The translations under genes were made by a program, and so were the position numbers. Below, one piece after another: positions 24,707 through 34,858 of a stretch of DNA of 64,000 bases; position 1 is the first letter of the stretch, and each line of letters starts with the position of its first letter. Source of the stretch: Corylus avellana (taxonomy: Eukaryota > Streptophyta > Magnoliopsida > Fagales > Betulaceae); the NCBI RefSeq assembly GCF_901000735.1, contig NC_081542.1, positions 45,734,238 to 45,798,237 of the forward strand. Direction: 5' to 3'. The notes below the pieces were generated by a model, which was not told the DNA's origin, searched no databases, and saw only the letters and a list, made by a program, of their open reading frames with translations.

Positions 24707-27287
24707 TCATATATATATCTATATATATATATATATATAAGCCAAGTTTTGGCTTAGAGAATGTGTAGAATTGCGACACGTGTCCACAACTAGTCCTATT
24801 AAAAAGTACTTAGAATTGCAACACGTGGCATTTTAGATGTTAGCCTTTTAGTGAGACAATTAAAACATAGAGGTTTTATTTGTAATGTATTGAATTGTCT
24901 AAATGAAGAAAACAAAAGGTTTTTAAATTCTCTCTTTGTCTCTCTCTCTTTATCTAATTTTCTTTTCATCTTCTCTTGCTTTATGTTTATATCTCAATAT
25001 AAGATAATTATAATATATTTAATTGTCTTAATGAAGAAAACAAAAAGTTCACAAATTCTCTTGTCTAGAATTGCGACACGTAGCGTTTTATATGTTAGCT
25101 TTTTAGTGAGACAATTAAAACATAAGGGTTTTATTTGTAATGCATTGAATTGTCTGAATGAAAAAAACAAAAGCTTTTTAAATTCTCTCTTTTCATCACG
25201 TATAGGCTTTATGTTTATATCTCAATTGCGACACGTAGCGTTTTAGATGTTAGCCTTTTAGTGAAACAATTAAAACATAAAGGGTTTTATTTGTAATGCA
25301 TTGAATTGTCTAAATGAAGAAAACAAAAGTTTTTCAAATTCTCTCTTTCCACATTCTCTTGCTTTATGTTTATATCTCAATGTAAGACAATTAAAACATA
25401 TAAGTTTTATTTGTAATATATTTAATTGTCTTAATGAAGAAAACAAAAGGTTCTCTTTATTTAATTTTCTTTTTATCTTATCTTGCTCTCTCTTTATATC
25501 TCAATGTGAGACAATTAAAACGTAGGGGTTTTATTTGGAATGCATTTAATTGATATCTTAATGAAGAAAACAAAAGGTTCTCTTTATTTAATTTTCTTTT
25601 TATCTTATCTTGCTCTCTCTTTATATCTCAATGTGAGACAATTAAAACGTAGGGGTTTTATTTGGAATGCATTTAATTGATATCTTAATGAAGAAAACAA
25701 AAGGTTCTCAAATTCTCTCTCTTCTCTCTGTTTATTTTTCTCTTTTCTTCTCTTGCTTTCTATTTATATCTCAATGTTTCTTTATAAATTTCACACTCAA
25801 TTGAGGAAAAAGATGAGAGAGAGGGAGAGAGAGTTTCCAATAGTTGTTTCTCAATAAAAAATTATACTACAGTTTTTTTTTTTTTATTTCTTTTTTTTTC
25901 TTTTCTTTTTTTTGTTAGAACATTTATTTTCCATTATATTAGTAATATTGTCATTTTATATGTTTATTTGCGGGTGCTTATGTTCTTCCATTTTTGTTTT
26001 TGTCTCCTTCTTTTTTTTTTCTTTTTTTTTTTTTCTGCTTTTACTTAAATTATACTACAGTTATTTTCTTTATTTATTTTTTATTTTTTCCTATAACAGT
26101 TATTTTCAATTTTTCAATTGTTGTTTCTCAATGAAAAATTATACTACATTTTTTTTTTTTTCGTTATGCTAGAATAGTTATTTTCAATTATATTAATATT
26201 TTCATATTCTTTATTTCCGGTGCTTATGTTCTTCCATTTTTTGTTTTTGACCCTTATTTTTGTTTCTAATTTATATATTATTTCTTATTCAAATGATTAT
26301 TTTTCTTTTATAAATTTTACATTGAATTCAAGAAATGTTAATAATGAGAGAGTTTCTTTTCGTAGAAACTCAATTTTTTCAATATATTTCACTCTCAATA
26401 TTTCGATCGTAGATTTTTTTTTTTGTCTTTGTTTTCTTATGTCTTAAAATTAGTTTCATTTACTTTTATATAAGTGAAGGATGGTTGAAAAGAAAAAATC
26501 TATTTAACAAAACCTTTTCTAATATATGTGGATTTCATTGGAACTGAGAAAAATATAGAAAAAAGAGTTCTTTTTTATTATATTAGTATTTTTCATTTGT
26601 TGACATTTTTTTTGGTCCTTAATTTCTATTCTAATTTATGTATTATTTTTCATTCAAATTTTATTAATTTTATTTAATACAAGTTACAAATTTTCTTTTG
26701 TAAATTTAATTGACTTTTGTTGTTCATTTTTGTTTTTGCAAATTTTCTTTATTTCTTTCTTTTTTAAAAGAAAAATCAAACTACCAACATTCTTTTGTTT
26801 ACAAAATTAGTAAACATAATTGTAATCATATATCAACATGCTCATTTATTTTAGAACACTTCTTTATTTTTGTCAGTGGTATCATTGTTAGAAAAGAGTG
26901 AACTTTCAGGAGTTGGAACTTTCTCCTCACGAACAATTTTTTTGAGAAGTGGTATCATTGTTGAAATATAATGATTAATCAATCATTTTCTATAATTGAT
27001 TAATCTAGGTTTTTATTTTGAATTTTTTTTCCTTTATATTTCATTTTAAACTACATATATGGGAACAAATATTTAACACGTTTCAATTTATAAGAACTAA
27101 AATTTATGAATTTTTAAATTTATTGGATATGTGGGTTTATGCTATTAATTAAAAACTATGGTTTAAAATAATATTATGAGCATTTGTCATTTTTGATAGC
27201 TAGTTTGTTAATTAAGAGAAGAAAATAAAATTTGTTGTTAAAAAAAAAAAAAAAAAAACCAGGCGCATAGCAGGAGCTCTAGGCTAG
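24707..27287 (+). mobile_element. Non-autonomous Helitron candidate (2581 bp)
   Basis: It starts TCATATATATATCTATAT and ends ...GGAGCTCTAGGCTAG, i.e. a TC start and CTAG end inserted between A and T. A small hairpin (CCAGGCGCATAGCAGG) lies 9 nt before the CTAG. The uninterrupted sequence TATTATCTCA/TTTTATTTG exists at about 27891-27909. The interior has about six direct repeats of GACAATTAAAACATA...TTTTATTTGTAATG (24852, 25109, 25262, 25385, 25508, 25635), one pair being a 127-bp-period tandem copy (25437-25709), then long T-rich DNA. No Rep/helicase is seen, and the frames inside are low-complexity artefacts. Confidence 0.6.
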
Positions 27288-28055
27288 TTTTATTTGAAAT
27301 ACATGAAATACAAACGTTGAACTTTCCTGGTATCAAATCATTACAAGAAGCTGATCAGTTTTGGTCATCCCCAGTATTTGAAAACAAACACATACAAGTT
27401 ATTGTGAACTGGTCAAAGGCATGAATCATCATCATAATTAGTACCCGCCAAACCCGAACAGTAACCGGGTCTAACGGATACCTGTTAGACCTGAACATTA
27501 ACCGTATTTGGCGGGTATACTTGTCAGACCCGTTGGGTAGACTTGCCAGACATTGAAATTAATTGGCACTACAAAAATGCTGAAAATTTTTAACTATGAG
27601 TTTTTGACGTGTTAATAGTATTGACATGTCAAAAACCCCTTTTGACGTGTGCCTTTTGACGTTTCTCAACGGTCAAAACGGGGGTGTCAAAAATTTTAGA
27701 TTTTTGACGTATCTACAGTGCTACATCAAAAAATTTTGACGTGTTGGAGATAACACATCAAAAAGAATTTTTTTGACGTGGCGATAGTTTTTGACACGAT
27801 TAAAACTCGAACCCAATAAGGCTAAATCCAATACCTATTTTTTTTTGTCGTGTTCGTGTCGAATTCGAGGATCATGTCAAAATTGCCAGCCCACTATTAT
27901 CTCATTTTATTTGAAACACATGAAATAAAAACGTTGAACTTTCCTGGTATCAAATCAATACAAGAAGCTGATCAGTTTTGGACATCCCCAGTATTTGAAA
28001 ACAAACACATACAAGTTATTGTCAACTGGTCAAAGGCATGAACCATCATCGTAAA
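27288..28055. repeat. 150-bp direct repeat pair with CACTA-like insert
   Basis: 27288-27437 and 27900-28050 are direct copies (ATGAAATA.AAACGTTGAACTT, GAAGCTGATCAGTTTTGG, CAAGTTATTGT.AACTGG), about 95% alike. Between them, CACTACAAAAATGCTG at 27567 begins a CACTA-like segment with TTTTTGACGTG repeats (to about 27800). The frames here (for example 27850-28041) are not recognisable proteins. Confidence 0.6.
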
Positions 28056-28628
28056 TGAACCCCAATCGTGTGTAGCTTTCGTTGACTAGCTGTGCTTAGT
28101 GAAATACATTTTATGCAATATCTGGTCTTCTCGTGAAACTTATAGTCAAAAAATTTAGACTAAAGGCCTAATAATTGTTAATCAAACGAGAATCCAATTA
28201 TATAAAAGTCAAAAGTCCAGCGTGGTAGACAGGGTTGAATTAGAGGACCAGGATGGACCAGTTTTAAAACATAATTATGGAATTATACAGACCGAGAAAT
28301 GCTACTTTTTATACTTATTGACCTTTTTTTTCTACATAAAAAAGCTTATTCAAAGGACAATATAATTGGTAAAACTCTACGAAGTTCTATTAGGATTTTC
28401 TACATCAAAAAAGCTTATTCTCAATTTTTCTACATCTGTTTCCGTCTGATTTTAACCGATGATTACTCAGTTTTTATCAAAAAAAAAAGAGGCTTTTGTA
28501 TGTCTATAAATTTTTTCAAAAAAGAAAAAATCTATAAATTATTTTTTAACACGTCCTAACTATTAGTGTGTGCATTATTACAGTAATTTGAAAAATTTTA
28601 AATGATGTAGCATTATGTAGATTGTTTT
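28056..28628. other. AT-rich spacer, no gene
   Basis: Repeated short motif TTTCTACATC/AAAAAAGCTTATTC at 28330-28440. No coding sequence is seen. Confidence 0.4.
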
Positions 28629-29689
28629 AAGGAAAAATTACACTTTATTCTCCAAAGTTTGAAGCAATTTTCAATTCGATCTCTAATGTTTCAATTTTTG
28701 TAATGCACCTCCCCAAACTTTCAAATTTTTGCAATTCGACTTCCAATGTTTCAATTTTTGCAATGTACCTTCTCAAACTTCTAAATTTTCGCAATTTGAC
28801 AGTTCCGTCAGTCAAAGCTATTTTGACTGACGAAAGAGTGATCACGTGACTCGCACATGATCAGTGTTGGCTTTTTTTTTTTTTTTTCCCCCAAAATGGT
28901 CCCCACCCCAACCTCTGATCACTCTCTCTCTCTCTCCTCGCCGACGAAGATGTCGATGACAGTTGCCCACCCACATGTACCTTCCTGCGGCCGTAGTGCA
29001 AGTGGTGAATCAGCACCTCCACCATCTCACTCACGGAGAAGCAATTTTTCACCATCTTCATCAGACGATCTTAAATGGGCAATTTCTGACGCAAAACCTT
29101 GACGATCCCGACCATCTCGTCCTTCCATTCCTCCTCGGTATCGTCAAATCCATAAATAGGCGGTGTAGGCGCATCATCAGGACATTTACTCCCTATCATT
29201 TCCTTCAATCTCCGATCAAATTCGCCATTGTTCCTCAAAGAGTTCAACGCCACCAAGCTCCCAAATAGCTTCTCGTTGAAAAATACTTGCGGTAAGGACG
29301 AGCTTCCAGTCCTCTCCATGAGCTCCTTCTCTCTTTGAGGGTACATAATGACGTGCAGTCCCTACAATTCGATCGAGAGAAGAAGCTAATTCGGCCTTTG
29401 AGTTCGACGTTGCTCTTGAGGAGGTGTCGTCGACGTCTTTGTCGGCAAGGAGAGAGAAAGAGAGTGATCGGAGGTTGGGATGAAAAGCATTTTGGGGGAA
29501 AAAAAAGTCAACAATGATCACGTATGAGTCATGTGATCACTATTCCATCAATCAAAACGGCTTTGACTGACGAAATGATTGAATTGCAAAAATTTGAAAG
29601 TTTGGGGTGGTGCATTGCAAAAGTTGAAATATTGGAGGTCGAATTGAAAATCGCCCCAAACTTTGGGGGGTAAAGTGTAATTTTTCCTT
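28629..29689 (-). mobile_element. Mutator-like element with captured host gene (Pack-MULE)
   Basis: Long imperfect inverted repeats: it begins AAGGAAAAATTACACTTTA and ends with the complement. Homology continues inward for at least 130 bp as alternating AATTTTTGCAATTCGA/CCAATGTTTCAA units. This terminus type is common in plant Mutator-like elements. No 9-bp target duplication is evident (GATTGTTTT against GCTTTAAAT). The interior is GC-richer than its surroundings and holds a host gene fragment on the minus strand. It has no transposase. Confidence 0.65.
28984..29346 (-). pseudogene. Captured fragment of a glutaredoxin/DEP/DUF547 protein gene
   Basis: Minus-strand translation from 29346 gives MYPQREKELMERTGSS, PQVFFNEKLFGSL and GEFDRRLKEMIGSKCPDD, recognisable to me as the C-terminal part of a glutaredoxin-like domain. 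FDDTEEEWKDEMVGIVKVLRQ follows. A stop (TAA where the family has Gln) follows LPI at about 29071, then MVKNCFSVSEMVEVLIHHL, the start of a DEP domain, to about 28984. The intact plant proteins have a DUF547 domain after this; it is absent. Low divergence apart from the stop suggests recent capture. Family recognition is from memory and should be searched. Confidence 0.65.
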
Positions 29690-29749
29690 GCTTTAAATGC
29701 AATAACTAAAATATTAATTGTAAAATAAATCATTTCTATTTCACTTAAA

Positions 29750-30060
29750 ATGAAGACGATCAAGGGAGAATCCATGGCTGCTCTTGCAGGGATTGATTTT
29801 ACTATCTTACAAGGCTACAACAATTTGTTGATTGAGGGTAACTCTTTGGTTTCCATCTTAGCTATTAACAATCAGAATCTCTTCACCGAATGGACCATTG
29901 CTCCAATAATCGCCAACATTCAGTTGAAACTTCAACATTTTTAAGTTTGGAATGCTACAAAAATTTCTAGAAGTGCGAACTTTCCACCACCTCTCCAACA
30001 TTCAGTTGAAACTTCAACACTTTTAAATTTGACTCTCATGAAGTCTTTACACGTTTCTCT
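29750..30060 (+). pseudogene. RNase H-like fragment
   Basis: The frame 29750-29944 contains GESMAALAGIDF, YNNLLIEGNSLVSILAINN and EWTIAPIIANI. This matches the second half of the plant RNase H domain (IEGDS.V motif, with Asn in place of the catalytic-type Asp of GDS). It ends at a stop at 29942, and a 28-bp segment (ATTCAGTTGAAACTTCAACA) is repeated at 29998. The N-terminal half is missing. Confidence 0.65.
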
Positions 30061-30290
30061 CTTTTTTTCTTCACGAATGTGGCGTCCCTCTGGGCATTCC
30101 ATTTAAGCATCACCAGTCAAGCAAAGGCTGCGTGTGTGGACTTTCATGCGTCAATTTGTAGCCGAAGCCTGTCTGACAAGTTGAAAAGTACAACAAAGAT
30201 GGCCTTTAGCATTTCTCATCATTATTTTCTCCCACTACAACTTCAAATAGTTTTTTAAGATCACTGGCTTGGAACTCGATACTGAGAAAA

Positions 30291-33200
30291 ATGTTCCATT
30301 CTTTGGTTCTCTTCATTCTTTTCTTCTTCCCATTTTGCAGGGCCATTGACACCTTAACACCAAACCAGTCCTTCAAGGACGGCCAATTTTTGGTGTCCAA
30401 AGAAAAGAATTTCGAATTAGGCTTCTTCAGCCCCGGCAACTCTAGCAATCGGTATCTGGGTATTCGGTTTTTCAAAGTGAAAGAACAAACTCTGGTGTGG
30501 GTAGCGAACAGGAATGATCCGATCAATGGTTCCGCCGGATCAGTTCTCTCAATCGACCAGCGCGGAAACCTTGTCCTCTACGACCGTTATAACCGTTCTC
30601 TATGGTTTACAAATGTTTCTGTCCAAGGTACAATCTCCACTGTAGCTCAGCTTCTAGACACGGGAAACCTAGTATTGGTCGACCGGGAAGATAGCAAGAG
30701 GATTTTATGGCAAAGCTTCGACTATCCGACAGATACTTCGCTTCAAGGCATGAAGCTTGGGTTGAATCGGAAAACCGGGCTGGACCGGTTTCTAATATCT
30801 TGGAAGTCAGAAAATGACCCCGGAACAGGGCATTCCCTCTATAAGGTAAATCCTGCCGGCTCTCCACAGTTCTTCTTGTATAATGGTTCGACGCCGTATC
30901 GGCGGAGTTGGCCATGGCCATGGCCGTGCTCATTAGCAAAAACAAGAACGTTGGATTATAAGAGCAATTTTGTTTACAATCAAGACGAGATATCTTACAC
31001 TTACTCTCTTGATGACCCCTCGCTCATTACCAGATTAGTCCTGCAAAGCTCTGGTTTACTCCAGCTACTTGAGTGGGATGATGGCGATCTTAAATGGAAG
31101 GAACTCTGGTCAGCACCCAGATACCGGTGTGAGCGGTACGGACTCTGCGGTCCATACGGTACATGTAGTCCCGACAATTTTAACAAATTCGAGTGTACGT
31201 GTTTGCCAGGATACGAACCAAAATCTCCAAGGAATTGGTATCTCAGAAATGGCTCTGATGGGTGTGTGAGGAAGCAGATGGGGTTGCCGATGTGCGGGAA
31301 TGGAGAAGGGTTTGTGAACGTGGGGCGTTTGAAGGTTCCTGATACCACCAACGCCGTTTGGGTGGGCATGAGCATGAGCAGCGCAGAGTGCGAGAAGGCG
31401 TGCTTGATGAATTGCTCTTGCACAGCTTATGTCAGCCTGGATATTAATGGAACAGGGATTGGTTGCTTGGCATATTATGGTAAATTGGTAGATGGTTCAG
31501 TGAATATAGATGAAGGGTGGGATCTAAATGTTCGTGTGGATGCTGCTGAGTTAGGTACTCTTCTTTTCTTCCATTTTCTTGAATTTTCAGTTCTGTTTTT
31601 TTTTTTTTTTTCATTGCTTGGATCAAAGTTTACTTTTTTCTCCTCAGCGATGTACAAAAGGAAGTCCAAAGATTTTTTTGGCAAAAACAGGGAGCTGGTT
31701 ATTGCAGTATTATCTGTTGCTGTGCCATTCTTTCTTGTATCTTTATTAGCCTGTATGTGGTTGCTGAAGAAGAGGAAAACAAAAGGTAAAGAAACTCACT
31801 TGCATTGTATTCTGCTAAGTCTTGGTAAATTAAGTGCTCAATTACGAATTTCTAGTAAGCAAATATTTCCCAATGTGTTTTACGACAGACAAGAGAAAAT
31901 CGAACAATAAATCATTTAGTTTTACTGGTACCAAAAGCTCTTTGAGGGGAGATCAGCTCGTGGAAAGTAATAGACATCCGGATGTACATGTTTTTGATCT
32001 AAGCTGTATAGTTGCTGCCACTGACAACTTCTCTCCCGCCAACAAACTTGGGGAAGGTGGTTTTGGCTCTGTTTTTAAGGTACAGCCACATTTCATCTAT
32101 GACAGTTTCAATATCTAGCACGTTTTTGTTTATTGTGGGGGTGTAAAAAAGGTTCACTCATAGCTACAAGTAGCTCAAGTTTGGATCATGATTTCAATTT
32201 TCAGGGTCAATTATCGAACGGACAACAACTAGCTGTAAAAAGGCTGTCGAGGAGTTCAGGGCAAGGAATAGAAGAATTCAAGAATGAAGTTATGTTGATT
32301 GCGAAACTTCAACACAGGAATCTTGTCAAAATTGTAGGCTGTTGTATTCAGGAGGAAGAAAAGATGCTGATTTACGAGTACATGCCCAACAAAAGCTTGG
32401 ACTTCTTTATCTTTGGTATGTCAGATAATTTCTATTGCTCTGTTTCCTTTCTTTGTTGTATGGTGTTTTACATCAACACTAGAGCAAAATTTGGTTGTAG
32501 ATGATACAAGAAGTTCATCCCTGAATTGGAGTAAACGCTTTGAAATCATCATGGGGATTGCACGCGGGGTTTTGTACCTTCATCAAGACTCAAGATTAAG
32601 AATAATCCATAGGGATCTTAAAACAAGCAATATTCTCTTAGATGCTGAGATGAATCCCAAAATTTCAGATTTCGGAGTCGCCCGTATATTTGACGGGGAC
32701 CAAATTCAAGATAAGACAACCAGAATTGTCGGAACATAGTAAGTATCAAACACAAACATAGACAGAAATTTAAGGTTACCTTTTATGCTATTCACATCTG
32801 ATATTGTTCATGTGCAGTGGTTATATGCCACCGGAGTATGCAGTATTTGGGAAGTTTTCAACAAAAACAGATGTCTTTAGTTTCGGTGTCATATTATTAG
32901 AGATCGTAAGTGGCAAGAAAAACAACGGCTCGTATCAGAAACATCCTTCCCTAACATTGATCGGGCATGTAAGTAACAGAAAACAACAATCTTCAGCATT
33001 TGCATGATTTTCTAAGACAGTCAATCTCTTATAGATAATGCCATGAACCGCACAGGTATGGGAGCTGTGGAGAGAAGACAGAGCCCTGGACATAGCTGAT
33101 TCATCAATAAATGAGTCATGTGTTTCCCATGAAGTCTTGAGATGCATTCAAGTTGGGCTCCTATGTGTGCAAGAAGATGTAAAGGATAGACCAACTATGT

Positions 33201-33361
33201 CGGCTGTTCTTCTCATGCTGAGTAGTGAAGCAGCTGCTCTTCCTTCTCCTAAACAGCCTGCTTTCATTTTCAGAAGAGCTTCCAGTGATTTGGATTCAGT
33301 CGAAGGTGGAGGACTTTATTCTGTAAACGAGGTGACAATAACTAATGTTGAAGCTCGCTGA
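30291..33361 (+). CDS. G-type lectin S-receptor-like Ser/Thr kinase RLK3
   Basis: Seven exons: 30291-31554, 31648-31785, 31889-32079, 32205-32415, 32501-32738, 32818-32968, 33056-33361, giving 832 aa in one frame. ATG 30291 starts directly at a signal peptide ([18 protein letters not shown]). The ectodomain has bulb-lectin ([23 protein letters not shown]), S-locus glycoprotein, EGF-like ([13 protein letters not shown]) and PAN ([12 protein letters not shown]) modules. The membrane span is at about 439-460. Kinase: [10 protein letters not shown], Lys 543, HRDLKTSN from 638, DFGVAR from 658, C-terminus NVEAR. Exons 5-7 and introns 5-6 are nearly identical to RLK4, while exon 1 is clearly different (see findings). 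The 93-bp intron 1 is stop-free in frame. Confidence 0.95.
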
Positions 33362-34463
33362 CGGCAAAACCATTTTGTGATTGCCTTTAAAAAAAATAGA
33401 GCTTTTGCGTATAGAAAAAGTTGAAAGAGTATTTTAGGATAAGTATTATTTTAGAGCAATTCATTTTTTACCATCCGGACCTATTTTTGCCCTTCATGTA
33501 ATTCCAAATAGGCTAAAAGTTCTAGGTAGCAGCATTTGAATTTTTTTGTAAGTCTTTGTAAGTTCATTAAGCGTTTGTTTGAGATTGCATTAAAAAGGTA
33601 AAAACTACTTTTAATATTTAGAAAGATGTGCCAAATAAAAAACTGGCATATTTGGAAAAAACAATTTCAAAAGTGCTTGTTTGACTTTTTACTCTAAAAA
33701 TGGTCAAAAACACGTTTTTAAGAAAATTTTAAAATTGAAACTTTTTATAAAAGTTGGTTATGACTTTAACAACTCTACTTCCTAAAGTAATTTCAAACAT
33801 GCTCTAACTAGGTGCTATCCCATCTCATCCATACCAGCTATGAGCTATCCCTCAGCTACTTCACGTGTCGTCTCGTCTTCTTCTACAAGTTCATTTTACC
33901 ACTTGTCATATGTACTCACGAATACTTACATTTATATTACATCAATCAATTTTTTTTTTTTTTTTTATTATTATTATTAAAAAAATTTGTCCCAAAAAAC
34001 ATGTGCACAAGAAAAGAAGTCTAAAAACTTGTTTGAGATTGCATTAGAAAGCGTAAGAAATACTTTTAATATTTGATGAGAAATGCTAGAATCTAATAAA
34101 AACTTCATATTTTGTCTATAAAAGTTCATGTGGCAAGATGCCACATTATCTTTTTTGTGGAGGAAAAAAGACAACAAAAAGAAGATGTGGCATCTTGTCA
34201 CATGGACTTTCATGGGTAAAAATGAAGTTTTTATTAGATTCTAGTATATCTCATATCTTAAAAGCTGTGCTAAACAAAAAGCTTACATGTTTTGTAAAAA
34301 AATTTACAAGTATTTCATACTCTAAAACTTTTTCTGAAAAACTTTTTTTTTTTTGACTTTAAATGCTCTCCTTCATTAACACAATTCTAAATATGTTCTA
34401 AAAGTCCGAAGCCTACCGTGACGTGCACGGTGGCTGGTGACTTGGGAAATAAAAGTCCCTACC
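33362..34463. repeat. RLK3-RLK4 spacer with MITE-like sequences
   Basis: No gene. 33568-33806 has imperfect inverted ends (GTTTGTTTGAGATTGC on the left, GTAATTTCAAACATGC on the right), hAT-MITE-like. A partial copy is at 34027-34075. 34076-34254 is a separate fold-back MITE (own entry). Confidence 0.4.
34076..34254. mobile_element. Fold-back MITE (about 180 bp)
   Basis: Outer inverted repeats of about 33 bp (ATGAGA.AT.CTAGAATCTA, then ATAAAAACTTCAT) are matched at the other end. A second inverted pair lies inside (CATGTGGCAAGATGCCACAT). The whole folds into one long hairpin. The target duplication is unclear. Confidence 0.7.
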
Positions 34464-34635
34464 CGATACAAGGCAACCACTCCTAAATAGCCACAGCTCT
34501 AATACATTTTGGCAAGCTATTGTGTGTTGCTGGTTTGATGTTTGCTACTCGATACAAGGCAACCACTCCTAAATAGCCACAGCTCTAATACATTTTGGCA
34601 AGCTATTGTGTGTTGCTGGCTAGATGTTTGATTAA
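34464..34635 (+). repeat. 86-bp tandem duplication in the RLK4 promoter
   Basis: 34464-34549 and 34550-34635 are almost identical (CGATACAAGGCAACCACTCC...GTGTGTTGCTGG). The matching promoter parts of RLK6N (about 51495-51580) and RLK7 (about 63695-63780) are single-copy. Confidence 0.9.
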
Positions 34636-34745
34636 TTGGTTGTGTGATTTTTTTCTTCTACTTATGTCTTGGGGCATGTTTTAATGTCAACTGGGCTAGA
34701 CCACATGTACAGAGACATAACTGAAGTCTACACGCACAATACCAG

Positions 34746-34754
34746 TATATATAT
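34746..34754 (+). promoter_or_regulatory. Putative TATA box of RLK4
   Basis: TATATATAT about 105 bp before ATG 34859, in the conserved promoter block. Position and sequence only. Confidence 0.4.
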
Positions 34755-34858
34755 GTTAACGACACAAATTTCCTCCTAACTCTATTTATATGTTAGTCAA
34801 CTTTTCGGTTCCAATCAACGGAGGGAGGCCAAGTCCTAAAGGAAAAGAGAGCGCAAAC

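Noticed and set aside
24851..26447. Several overlapping plus-strand frames of 63-131 codons
   Set aside because: They lie in T-rich repeats inside the Helitron candidate, give Phe/Leu/Ser-rich low-complexity protein, and repeat with the DNA unit.
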